Shown here in pieces: positions 27,437 to 35,703 of a stretch of DNA of 64,000 nt; position 1 is the stretch's first letter; each line of letters opens with the position of its first letter. The notes under the pieces were generated by a model, which made no database searches, was not told where the DNA came from, and saw only the letters and a list, made by a program, of their open reading frames with translations. Position numbers and translations under genes: made by a program. Source of the DNA: Ectobacillus polymachus (GTDB taxonomy: Bacteria > Bacillota > Bacilli > Bacillales > Bacillaceae_G); the NCBI RefSeq assembly GCF_048159605.1, contig NZ_JBLREB010000005.1, forward strand, positions 62,001 to 126,000, written 5' to 3'.

Positions 27437-29774
27437 ACGTTTGTGAATGATGATCAGAAACAACTAATACATCCATATGCCGGACCTCGCGCAGTAAACG
27501 TTGGACAATAGATCCGGTTTTAATTTCTTCCCATCTGGTTCTAGCAGACTGACCAATAATGACTTGCGTTGCCTCTTTGGCATCCATTTGATAGGCAAGT
27601 TCACTAAATACATGCCGACGATCAGCAGCCGTGTACAGTTCAAATGTTCCACCTAATCGTAGTGTAAGCTGCTGAATACGATCTAACACTACCCTTTCTT
27701 CCACTGATAACTCATGATCCTTCACGAATGCTACATACCAAGTCGCCTTAAGACGATATGCAATGCGAAATCCTCTGCGTATTAATCGTTCACTATCTGG
27801 GCGTAAATTTACACACACAAAAATGACTTCTTGTTGACGCCAAGGCCCGCGAAGTGTACGTGTACGTTCCCAAGCTTCTAGACGTTCATCGACATCATCT
27901 GCAATTTCTCGAAGTGCTAATTCACGGAGTGCAATCAGATTTCCCTTCTGAAAAAAATTCGCCAACGCCTGTTCAATTTTCACCGTTTCATAAATATATC
28001 CCTCACGCATCCGTTGCCTAAGGGCATTAGGAGAAATATCAATTAATTCTATTTCATCTGCCTTACGTAGCAAGCTATCTGGGACTGTCTCCCGCACTCG
28101 TATACCCGTTATTTGTTCTACACTATCATTTAAGCTTTCTACATGTTGTATATTCATAGTTGAAATAACAGAGATACCCGCATCCAAAATCACTTCTACA
28201 TCTTCATAACGCTTTCTTCTCTCGCTTCCTGGTACGTTTGTATGAGCTAGCTCGTCAACTAGAACAACCTCTGGATTTCGTTTAATAATCTCAGCTGTAT
28301 CCATTTCTTCAAGAATCGTGCCTTTATACGAAACTTTCTTTCTCGGAATGACTTCCAATGTTCCAATTTGTTCTAATGTTTCTTTACGACCATGCGTTTC
28401 GAGTAATCCAATAACAATGTCGATTCCCTTTTTTTGCAGTACATTCGCTTCACGAAGCATTGTATATGTTTTTCCAACACCAGGTGCAGCCCCAACATAT
28501 ACCTTTAATGTACCACGCTTTATTTTTTGAATTTCACTCTCTAATTCCATTTGAGTGAGACGACGATATGGATCCATTTCTTTCGATACGGTCTTTGCTG
28601 GAATCACACGTTCCCCGCCTTGTTTTGCGCGATCTGCAACAATGAACACATCTATATTTCTCGCCTTTCGCAAAATCTTATTTACAATTGAGCCGTAGAA
28701 AATTTCCTCTAAGCGTGTGCGTTTCGATTGTCCCATAACAATCCTTGTCGTACTTTGTGAGGTTGCATATGCTACAATTTGTTCAGCAACAGTTAACTTG
28801 CTATCAATCGGTATTTCTTCAAATGCTCCTCCTACCTTATCCACTAATTTCATAATACTATGCTTAAAGGCTTGCTCATCCTTCGACAGTTTTTTGTTTC
28901 GCGGCTGAAAGGATACAACTCGCAAATCCCCACCTAGTCGTTTTGCAATTTGCTGACCGCGCCGAATTAAAATCGATCCATTCCAATAATACTGCACCAT
29001 TACTACAATTTTTTCAGAAGCTCCAGAAGCTCCAATCATCCCATGCTGTACTCGATACTCATCAAGTGTTTCATTTACTTCACTAGCAAAGAAACGTAAT
29101 GCTAATTCCCGCAGCACGGCTAAATTACTGCGCTGAAAAAAATGATCACGACCTTTGCTTTCTTCATGCTTTTGTTCAATCGCACCTTCCTGTAAACGAG
29201 TAAGGATAACTTCTGGTGTTACATCTAGTAGCTTCACTTCATCTGCTAAAGCAAGTGTATTTTCAGGTATAAAGCAATCTACTTTCATGTTTTTCCCCAT
29301 TAGCTTTCCTGCTTCATATCCCACTCCCTCTAGTTCATAAATATTAAAAGTAGTAATCACACTAATCTTTTTACTTAATAAAACATTTATATCATCTAAT
29401 CGCGTTAGATTAGGAGCTCCAGGACGATTATAATGAGACAATGCATCTACAAGCACCACTTCTGGATTACGTTCAATAACCGCATTCACATCAATATCTT
29501 GGTATATTTCGCCGTCCTTTTCCCATGCAATAGCTGGAATGATTTCTAAGCACCCGATTTGTTCAGTTGTATTCGGTCGATTAGAGGCACTTACAATGCC
29601 AATGACAACATCTACTCCCTTTCGTTTTAATGTATTGCCTTCTTGGAGCATATGATATGTCTTTCCAGATCCACTCACAGCGCCTAAAATAATTTTCAAG
29701 TACCCTTTCTTTATTTTTTGTATGGATTTTAAAATCTCTTCAGGTGCCTTCCTCCGAAATTGTTCTTCGCTCAT
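27435..29774 (-). CDS. kdpD: Tandem-duplicated KdpD-like sensor protein lacking the histidine kinase
   Basis: 779 aa, made of two head-to-tail copies of the KdpD N-terminal module, each a KdpD P-loop domain followed by a universal-stress (USP) domain. Unit 1 (about 1-395): Walker A GAVSGSGKT (31-39) but a changed switch motif DALSHYNRPG (110-119). Unit 2 (about 400-779): GAAPGVGKT (428-436) and the canonical DELAHTNVPGS (507-517). USP ends of both units show MGQSKRTRLEE / IGQSARTRWEE. No membrane helices, dimerisation or kinase domain exist, and no kdpE follows, so it cannot act as a conventional sensor kinase. It sits 115 nt after kdpC, behind a strong hairpin. Confidence 0.88.
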   Translation of the reverse strand: MSEEQFRRKAPEEILKSIQKIKKGYLKIILGAVSGSGKTYHMLQEGNTLKRKGVDVVIGIVSASNRPNTTEQIGCLEIIPAIAWEKDGEIYQDIDVNAVIERNPEVVLVDALSHYNRPGAPNLTRLDDINVLLSKKISVITTFNIYELEGVGYEAGKLMGKNMKVDCFIPENTLALADEVKLLDVTPEVILTRLQEGAIEQKHEESKGRDHFFQRSNLAVLRELALRFFASEVNETLDEYRVQHGMIGASGASEKIVVMVQYYWNGSILIRRGQQIAKRLGGDLRVVSFQPRNKKLSKDEQAFKHSIMKLVDKVGGAFEEIPIDSKLTVAEQIVAYATSQSTTRIVMGQSKRTRLEEIFYGSIVNKILRKARNIDVFIVADRAKQGGERVIPAKTVSKEMDPYRRLTQMELESEIQKIKRGTLKVYVGAAPGVGKTYTMLREANVLQKKGIDIVIGLLETHGRKETLEQIGTLEVIPRKKVSYKGTILEEMDTAEIIKRNPEVVLVDELAHTNVPGSERRKRYEDVEVILDAGISVISTMNIQHVESLNDSVEQITGIRVRETVPDSLLRKADEIELIDISPNALRQRMREGYIYETVKIEQALANFFQKGNLIALRELALREIADDVDERLEAWERTRTLRGPWRQQEVIFVCVNLRPDSERLIRRGFRIAYRLKATWYVAFVKDHELSVEERVVLDRIQQLTLRLGGTFELYTAADRRHVFSELAYQMDAKEATQVIIGQSARTRWEEIKTGSIVQRLLREVRHMDVLVVSDHHSQT

Positions 29775-29818
29775 ACATATCCTCCTTTCTTCTTTGAATT
29801 ACCACAGCTAGTCTATAC

Positions 29819-29856
29819 GAAATGGACCGTAAGAAAAATTAGTTACGGTCCATTTC
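29819..29856 (-). promoter_or_regulatory. Perfect 14-bp hairpin between kdpC and kdpD-like gene
   Basis: GAAATGGACCGTAA / TTACGGTCCATTTC with a 10-nt loop and no T-tract on either strand. Probably an mRNA processing or 3'-end stabilising structure that separates the levels of kdpC and kdpD messages. Confidence 0.6.
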
Positions 29857-29889
29857 ATACTGAAAAGCTATATTTCTATCTCTTTTCAA

Positions 29890-30453
29890 TTATTTAATTT
29901 TCTGTAGTAGCATGTTTAATTCCAACACGTTCACACGAGGCTCACCAAACAATCCAAGCTGGCGTCCCTTTGTATGCTGCGTAATCAAAGAAAGTAATTG
30001 ATCCTCTGCAATACCAGTTTCCTTTGAAATACGCGGTACTTGTGCTTTCGCTGCTTCAATTGATAAATCTGGATCAAATCCAGAACCAGAGGTTGTCACT
30101 AAATCTGCTGGAATCACTGTCCCTATATTAGGATTCTCTTGTTTTATTGCATTTACCTTATCCGCAGTTGTTTTTACATAATCATTCGATGCGACTGCTG
30201 CATTTGTTGCTGCAGATGCAGTAGGATCATAATTTGCAGCAGAAGCTCGTGGATGAAACAATCCTGGACCTTTCACATCTTGTGCTAGTAACGAGGACCC
30301 TATAATCTGACCATTCTGGCTAACAAGACTTCCTTCGGCTTGTTTTGGAAATAAAACTTGCGCAATGCCCGTTGTAACGAGTGGATACAATAATCCACAT
30401 ATAACCATGAATACGATAGCTGTTCGAAGCGCAACAAATATTGATTTCACCAT
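29890..30453 (-). CDS. kdpC: K+-transporting ATPase subunit C
   Basis: 187 aa. One N-terminal membrane helix (about 8-30, TAIVFMVICGLLYPLVTTGIAQ) and an extracytoplasmic domain with KdpC signatures: GSLVSQNGQIIGSSLLAQ, FHPRASAANYDPTASAATN, DLVTTSGSGFDPDLS and the C-terminal GRQLGLFGEPRVNVLELN. It supports assembly and ATP binding of the KdpB pump. 18 nt after kdpB. Confidence 0.95.
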   Translation of the reverse strand: MVKSIFVALRTAIVFMVICGLLYPLVTTGIAQVLFPKQAEGSLVSQNGQIIGSSLLAQDVKGPGLFHPRASAANYDPTASAATNAAVASNDYVKTTADKVNAIKQENPNIGTVIPADLVTTSGSGFDPDLSIEAAKAQVPRISKETGIAEDQLLSLITQHTKGRQLGLFGEPRVNVLELNMLLQKIK

Positions 30454-30471
30454 TTATTCCTCCTCTATTCC

Positions 30472-32505
30472 TCAGACTAGATGCAATGAAGCGACAAGCA
30501 TATCGATAAGCTTGATTCCAATAAACGGTACAATAACTCCACCTAATCCATAGATTAACAAGTTACGGGAAAGAAGTTTATTCGCGTCCATTGGCTTATA
30601 TTTTGCGCCCTTCATTGCTACAGGAATGAGAAGGGGAATAATAATAGCATTAAAAATCAATGCCGATAGTATCGCAGATTTTGGTGAAGCTAATCCCATT
30701 ACATTTAAAAATTGCAATTGCGGAATTGCAAGAATGAACAGCGCTGGGATAATTGCAAAATACTTAGCAACGTCATTTGCAATAGAAAAAGTTGTTAAGG
30801 ATCCCCTCGTAATAAGCAATTGCTTACCAATAGCAATAACGGAAAGTAATTTTGTTGGATCTGAATCCAAATCAATCATATTTGCCGCTTCCTTAGCAGC
30901 CATTGTACCAGAGTTCATTGCTAATCCTACATCTGCTTGTGCAAGAGCAGGAGCGTCATTCGTACCATCACCTGTCATGGCTACAAGCTTTCCTTGTTCT
31001 TGTTCTCTTTTAATCGCAGCAATCTTATCCTCTGGCTTCGCCTCTGCAATAAATTCGTCTACACCTGCTTCTTTCGCAATAGTAGCTGCCGTTAAAGGGT
31101 TATCACCTGTACACATAACCGTTTTGATTCCCATTGCTCGAAGTTCATCGAACCGTTCCTTTAGTCCTGGTTTAACAATATCCTTCAAATAAATGATGCC
31201 GAAGATTTTATCATTGATTGCTACTGCAAGAGGAGTACCTCCAGCCTTTGATACGGCATTTGCTTTTTCATCGAGGTCTTCTGGAATCGTACCTCCTTTT
31301 GAAACTACATATTTCTTAATTGAGTCTACAGCACCTTTTCTAATTTCAATCCCGTTATTTAAATTTAAGCCGGACATACGTGTTTCTGCTGTAAATTCTA
31401 TAATTTCTGCATCTTTATATTCTGATTCACTCCACTTCATGCCTTGTTTTTGTGCAAGTTCTATTACAGACCTTCCTTCCGGAGTATCATCCTTTACAGA
31501 TGCCTTTACCGATGCCAACGTTATTTCAGACTGTGAAACGCTAGCAACGGGAATAAATTCATCAGCCAACCGGTTTCCAAACGTAATCGTTCCTGTCTTA
31601 TCCAATATCATTGTATCAATATCGCCGGCAGCCTCTACTGCTTTTCCTGACATCGCTAACACATTAAATTGTGTCACACGATTCATCCCTGCGATTCCAA
31701 TAGCTGAAAGTAGTCCACCAATCGTCGTTGGAATCAGACAAACGAGCAGTGCAATTAACGTCGCAACATCTAACGAAATATGCAAATAGCCGGCAATAGG
31801 GACAATCGTCATAATCACAATTAAGAAAATAAGTGTCAGTACTGCTAATAATGTCGTTAAGGCAATTTCATTTGGCGTTTTCTGACGAGCAGCCCCTTCT
31901 ACAAGTGATATCATGCGATCAAGAAATGATTCACCGGGATCAGTTGAAATTTTAACGATAATATAGTCTGATACAACTCGTGTACCGCCGGTAACAGATG
32001 AAAAATCACCGCCAGCTTCTTTAATAACAGGTGCCGATTCGCCTGTAATTGCAGATTCGTCAATGGAAGCAAGGCCTTCAATAATTTCCCCATCCGACGG
32101 TATAATTTCTCCTACATCTACTCGTACGATATCTCCTTTACGTAAAGATGTAGAAGGTACCTCGTTATACGTGCCGTCCTTTTGTTGTAGTCTTGCCTTC
32201 GTTTCCGATTTTGTTTTTCTTAATGTATCAGCTTGGGCTTTCCCGCGCCCCTCCGCCCATGCTTCTGCAAAGTTAGCAAATAGAAGGGTAAACAAAAGAA
32301 TAAGAAAAACAGAAACATTATATCCTCGTCCGACCGAACTCTCACCAAAAATGGTAGGATTTATAGATAAAATGAGTGTGATGAAAGTACCAATTTCCAC
32401 TACAAACATAACGGGATTCTTTAGCATGATGAGTGGATTTAACTTCTTAAATGAATCGAAAATGGCCTGTAAAACCATACCGTTTGATTTATTTTCTGTA
32501 TTCAT
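30472..32505 (-). CDS. kdpB: K+-transporting P-type ATPase subunit B
   Basis: 677 aa P-type ATPase that hydrolyses ATP to drive K+ uptake through KdpA. Motifs: TGES at 154-157 (actuator; the Ser corresponds to the inhibitory phosphoserine site in E. coli KdpB), phosphorylated Asp302 in DKTGTITFG, nucleotide-binding KGAVDSIKK, and hinge TGDGTNDAPAL. Seven membrane helices at expected places. Full length for the family. 18-nt spacing to both neighbours. Confidence 0.97.
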   Translation of the reverse strand: MNTENKSNGMVLQAIFDSFKKLNPLIMLKNPVMFVVEIGTFITLILSINPTIFGESSVGRGYNVSVFLILLFTLLFANFAEAWAEGRGKAQADTLRKTKSETKARLQQKDGTYNEVPSTSLRKGDIVRVDVGEIIPSDGEIIEGLASIDESAITGESAPVIKEAGGDFSSVTGGTRVVSDYIIVKISTDPGESFLDRMISLVEGAARQKTPNEIALTTLLAVLTLIFLIVIMTIVPIAGYLHISLDVATLIALLVCLIPTTIGGLLSAIGIAGMNRVTQFNVLAMSGKAVEAAGDIDTMILDKTGTITFGNRLADEFIPVASVSQSEITLASVKASVKDDTPEGRSVIELAQKQGMKWSESEYKDAEIIEFTAETRMSGLNLNNGIEIRKGAVDSIKKYVVSKGGTIPEDLDEKANAVSKAGGTPLAVAINDKIFGIIYLKDIVKPGLKERFDELRAMGIKTVMCTGDNPLTAATIAKEAGVDEFIAEAKPEDKIAAIKREQEQGKLVAMTGDGTNDAPALAQADVGLAMNSGTMAAKEAANMIDLDSDPTKLLSVIAIGKQLLITRGSLTTFSIANDVAKYFAIIPALFILAIPQLQFLNVMGLASPKSAILSALIFNAIIIPLLIPVAMKGAKYKPMDANKLLSRNLLIYGLGGVIVPFIGIKLIDMLVASLHLV

Positions 32506-32523
32506 CTTATATCCTCCTTACCC

Positions 32524-34203
32524 TTAGTGGAACATTCCCAAATGCTCAGCAATTGGACCAAGTGCGAGAACAGGGAAAAATGTGAGCGCACCTACTACGA
32601 CGATAATTACGATTAGAATCCCGGTAAACAAAGGTGTGTCAGTGTGAAATGTTCCAGTCGTAGCCGTAACTGCTTTTTTCGTTGCAAGTGATCCTGCTAT
32701 TGCTAACATTGCGATAATTGAAATATAGCGGCCAAACAGCATAACTAACCCAATCATAATATTATAAAAGTTAGTATCAGCAGAGAGGCCCCCAAAAGCA
32801 GATCCGTTATTAGCAGCACCAGACGTAAACGCATAGAGCACTTCAGACACACCATGGTATCCTTGATTTAAGATGGCTGAAACAGACTCTGGACGCGAAA
32901 AGGCTAATGCCGTTCCAACGAGAATAAGCGTTGGATGGATTAAAATCGCAATTGATGCAAGCTTAATCTCTTTTCCTTCTATTTTCTTTCCTAAAAATTC
33001 AGGTGTACGACCAACCATTAGGCCACAAATAAAGACTGCCAAAATAACGTATAACAATCCATTTAGAAGACCGACCCCTTTACCGCCGAATACATTGTTA
33101 AGCATCATTTCTCCTAAAGGGACGAGGCCTCCCATTGGCGTCAACGAATCATGCATATTATTAACAGCTCCGGTTGTTGCTCCCGTTGTGACTGCTGTAA
33201 ATAATGCTGATTCTGATATACCAAAACGAACTTCCTTCCCTTCCATATTTCCGTTTATACCGAGTGCATGCAAGGCAGGCGTACCATTATATTCGGCAAC
33301 AAAAACAATCGTCAGAAAAGCAAGAAACATAATCCCCATTGCTGCAAACACGGTCCAGCCTTGCTTTTTGTTTTTAACCATGACTCCAAACGTATAAACA
33401 AGTGCTGTTGGCAAAAGCAGCATACTTAAAATTTGAAGAAGATTTGTAAGTGGCGTTGGGTTTTCAAATGGATGTGCCGCATTCGTTCCAAAATAACCGC
33501 CGCCATTCGTTCCTAGATTTTTAATTGCTTCTAACGTTGCAACTGGTCCTCTCGTAATGGTCTGTTTCGCACCTTCTAATGTTGTAGCATCAACAGAACC
33601 ATGAAGTGTTTGCGGTACTCCTTGAAATACGAAAAACAATGCAATGATAAAGGATAATGGTAGAAACACACGTGTAATAGAGCGAACGAAATCAACATAG
33701 AAATTCCCTAAATTATCTTTCTTGGCAACGAGTCCTCGTATAAAGGCAATCGCCACTGCAAATCCAGTTGCCGAAGAGGTAAACATCGGAAATGTAATAG
33801 CAGCCATCTGCGAGAAATAGGAAAGAGCATTTTCCCCTGAATATGCCTGCCAGTTCGTATTGGTCATAAATGAAATAGCTGTATTAAATGCCAATGCAGG
33901 TGGCATATTATCAATTTGTTGCGGATTAAGCGGCAAATATTTTTGTACCCGCAAAATGCCATACAAAAGCAGTAACATAACAAAATTACAAAGAAGCATG
34001 GCAAGCAAATATTTCTTCCAGCCCATTCTTTCTTCTTCCTTGACACCGATAAGCCGGTAAATACCATGTTCTACAGGTCCAAAAATACGGTCAAGCCCTG
34101 TTTTTTCATAGTCGAACACTTTTACAAGGTATGTCCCTACTGGTTTGATAAGCAGTATTGCAATAACCAAAGTGACAATAACTTGAATCAGTCCCATTGT
34201 CAT
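32524..34203 (-). CDS. kdpA: K+-transporting ATPase potassium-binding subunit A
   Basis: 559 aa, ten membrane helices, selectivity-filter-like loops visible as TNTNWQAYSGE, GTNGGGYFGTNAAHPFENP, TGATTGAVNNMHDSL and SGAANNGSAFGGL. It selects and passes K+ while KdpB supplies energy. ATG 34203 has GGGAGGAAAG upstream. Preceded after 41 nt by kdpF. Confidence 0.97.
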   Translation of the reverse strand: MTMGLIQVIVTLVIAILLIKPVGTYLVKVFDYEKTGLDRIFGPVEHGIYRLIGVKEEERMGWKKYLLAMLLCNFVMLLLLYGILRVQKYLPLNPQQIDNMPPALAFNTAISFMTNTNWQAYSGENALSYFSQMAAITFPMFTSSATGFAVAIAFIRGLVAKKDNLGNFYVDFVRSITRVFLPLSFIIALFFVFQGVPQTLHGSVDATTLEGAKQTITRGPVATLEAIKNLGTNGGGYFGTNAAHPFENPTPLTNLLQILSMLLLPTALVYTFGVMVKNKKQGWTVFAAMGIMFLAFLTIVFVAEYNGTPALHALGINGNMEGKEVRFGISESALFTAVTTGATTGAVNNMHDSLTPMGGLVPLGEMMLNNVFGGKGVGLLNGLLYVILAVFICGLMVGRTPEFLGKKIEGKEIKLASIAILIHPTLILVGTALAFSRPESVSAILNQGYHGVSEVLYAFTSGAANNGSAFGGLSADTNFYNIMIGLVMLFGRYISIIAMLAIAGSLATKKAVTATTGTFHTDTPLFTGILIVIIVVVGALTFFPVLALGPIAEHLGMFH

Positions 34204-34244
34204 ATTTTCTTTCCTCCCACTATTTGCTTAGCTATTGTTACAAT

Positions 34245-34322
34245 TTAAAATTTTTCTGGCTTTATTAGCACATAGAGTAAATATCCAATCATGACAACTC
34301 CAATTATTCCAGGTATAAGCAT
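34245..34322 (-). CDS. kdpF: KdpF small subunit of the K+ ATPase
   Basis: 25-aa single-helix peptide, MLIPGIIGVVMIGYLLYVLI followed by KPEKF, the classical KdpF composition, directly before kdpA. GAGGAGG stands about 9 nt before the ATG and overlaps the stop of the upstream peptide gene, so the two are translationally coupled. In E. coli KdpF stabilises the KdpABC complex. Too short for usual ORF cut-offs. Confidence 0.88.
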   Translation of the reverse strand: MLIPGIIGVVMIGYLLYVLIKPEKF

Positions 34323-34336
34323 CTTCGAAAGCCTCC

Positions 34337-34423
34337 TCAAGCTTTTTCAGTAAAAAGCGTAAATCCCCAAAGGACAGTAAATGAGACTACTAACAATAAG
34401 ATTGTTACGAAATCATTCCACAT
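34337..34423 (-). CDS. Second small membrane peptide upstream of kdpF
   Basis: 28 aa, a single hydrophobic helix: MWNDFVTILLLVVSFTVLWG followed by FTLFTEKA. A good ribosome site AAAGGAG lies 7 nt before the ATG, and its TGA forms part of the kdpF ribosome site. It is not KdpF by sequence but has the same size and topology and is part of the same message. It may be an additional small subunit or a leader peptide. Confidence 0.7.
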   Translation of the reverse strand: MWNDFVTILLLVVSFTVLWGFTLFTEKA

Positions 34424-34565
34424 TATAATTCTCCTTTTCTTTCTGCATAGCTTTATCATACATATTATTGCTGTTATGGAACATTATAGTTAAGTAAAAT
34501 TTTCCAACAACTAGCTTTCATTCAATTCGAAACAGGTTTTAAGAATATTTCCTTCTCACATTACG

Positions 34566-34706
34566 AATAAAAAATAGACCAACATTTACTTATCTTCATA
34601 TAGAGTAATAAAGAGATTAGAAGGAATACATTCTATACTCCGGACATATAGAATCCCTCTTCATCTTTCCAAACTCTAATAATGAAAAAAAGTATACGTT
34701 GGTCTA
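34566..34706 (-). promoter_or_regulatory. 141-nt structured leader element with terminal T-tract
   Basis: Within the kdp leader TAGACCAAC-type arms (34575-34583 and 34698-34706, extended to about 17 pairs by TACTT/AAGTA) enclose about 115 nt. The interior has a second hairpin ATTCTATA-tgtccggag-TATAGAAT. On the reverse strand the outer stem is followed by TTTTTT, so it may terminate or attenuate transcription downstream of the riboswitch. Confidence 0.6.
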
Positions 34707-34770
34707 CCTAACGCCCAGCAAGTTATACAACCTCTTTGCGTTCTGTCTCCCTATACAGATCATTTTTTGG

Positions 34771-34810
34771 AAAAACAAAAAGACCGGCATGCATGTAATA
34801 CGGGCATCTT
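34771..34810 (-). terminator. Riboswitch-associated terminator in the kdp leader
   Basis: On the reverse strand AAGATGCCCGTAT pairs imperfectly with ATGCCGGTCTT, followed by TTTTTGTTTTT. It lies about 55 nt downstream of the aptamer, the expected place for an expression platform. Confidence 0.65.
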
Positions 34811-34864
34811 ATCGTTACATACAATAAAAAGCCGCTACTAAAGACGGTCTATCGACCTCCTCCA

Positions 34865-34990
34865 CTTTAGCCTACGAAGTTAGCTGACGGGTAGGATGGT
34901 GAAAGAGTACTAGCATCCTTTCTACAAATAGTAGAATTAACCCCAAAAAATTGGTTCCTCCGCTCTTGGTTTCCCAAGACTAAGCCCTTA
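34865..34990 (-). promoter_or_regulatory. ydaO-type (c-di-AMP) riboswitch aptamer
   Basis: Reverse-strand RNA contains the conserved ydaO blocks in order: AGAGCGGAGGAACCAA, GGGGTTAATTC, and ACCCGTCAGCTAACTTCGTA followed by GGC. This is the block pattern I recall for ydaO/yuaA RNAs, which bind cyclic di-AMP and turn off potassium uptake genes. It sits between a consensus promoter and the kdpF-A-B-C genes. Control of a kdp operon by such a riboswitch has been reported in B. thuringiensis (from memory). Confidence 0.87.
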
Positions 34991-35012
34991 TTTAGTTTTG
35001 TTTTACGAGTTG

Positions 35013-35041
35013 ATTATACGACCCAATTTTTTACTTGTAAA
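35013..35041 (-). promoter_or_regulatory. Sigma-A promoter of the kdp operon
   Basis: On the reverse strand TTTACA, exactly 17 nt, then a perfect TATAAT. Start of transcription would be near 35005, about 15 nt before the aptamer. Confidence 0.85.
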
Positions 35042-35179
35042 GAGGAATATTAGAAATATATTGTAAATACAGTGTAAATTAACCTTCAAAAAAAACGTAC
35101 TTTACAAGCTACCGAGAAATACGTATTATGAAAAGAAACTTACGGTTGAATCGCAGAATCTGGAAAATAATAAGGCATA

Positions 35180-35217
35180 TAGGTAAATCCTACAGCCTCT
35201 TCATAGCTATTTACCTA
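35180..35217 (+). promoter_or_regulatory. Inverted repeat just upstream of the DUF2294 gene
   Basis: TAGGTAAAT and ATTTACCTA, 20 nt apart, ending 5 nt before the AGGAGG ribosome site. Could be an operator or a 5'-UTR stem. The rest of 35042-35179 shows only AT-rich sequence. Confidence 0.45.
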
Positions 35218-35236
35218 CTTTTAGGAGGAGAAAAAG

Positions 35237-35611
35237 TTGGGGAAATCAAAGAAAAGACTAGAAGCAGATCTCAGTGAAGCTTTTATCAAATTTCAACGAG
35301 AACTAATTGGCCGCGGACCACAGGAAGCTAAAACTTATATTATTGAAGATATGGTTATTATTCGCTTTAAAGGGGTATTGACGGTAGAAGAAAAACACCT
35401 CGTCCATGATGAGGCTGGAAGACGTCTCGTCAAAAAAATGCGCCAAGTTTTACGTGAAATGTATAGCAATGATTTGGAAAGAATTGTAGAAACATATACA
35501 AATAGCAAAGTCATTACAAGCCATAGTGACACAAGTACGAAAACCGAAGAACGTATGGAAGTATTCATAATGGATCAAAATATCGAGAAGATGTTTGAAG
35601 GGAATGCTTGA
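35237..35611 (+). CDS. DUF2294 / MpsC-family protein
   Basis: 124-aa soluble protein. It matches the DUF2294 family (renamed MpsC in connection with a Na+-translocating membrane-potential system): FIKFQRELIGRGPQEAKTYI, DMVIIRFKGVLTVEEKHL, GRRLVKKMRQVLRE and ERIVETYTNSKVITSHSDTSTKTEERMEVFI. TTG start with AGGAGGAG upstream. It is divergent from the kdp promoter, sharing the intergenic region, which hints at a link to cation homeostasis (inference). Confidence 0.8.
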   Translation: MGKSKKRLEADLSEAFIKFQRELIGRGPQEAKTYIIEDMVIIRFKGVLTVEEKHLVHDEAGRRLVKKMRQVLREMYSNDLERIVETYTNSKVITSHSDTSTKTEERMEVFIMDQNIEKMFEGNA

Positions 35612-35703
35612 TCACTTTAAATAAAAATACATTAAAAAACAACCTAAGTCCGAAAACGAGCCCAGATTGTCTTGTAATTTTTAATCTAGCTTCTAACGAA
35701 TTA

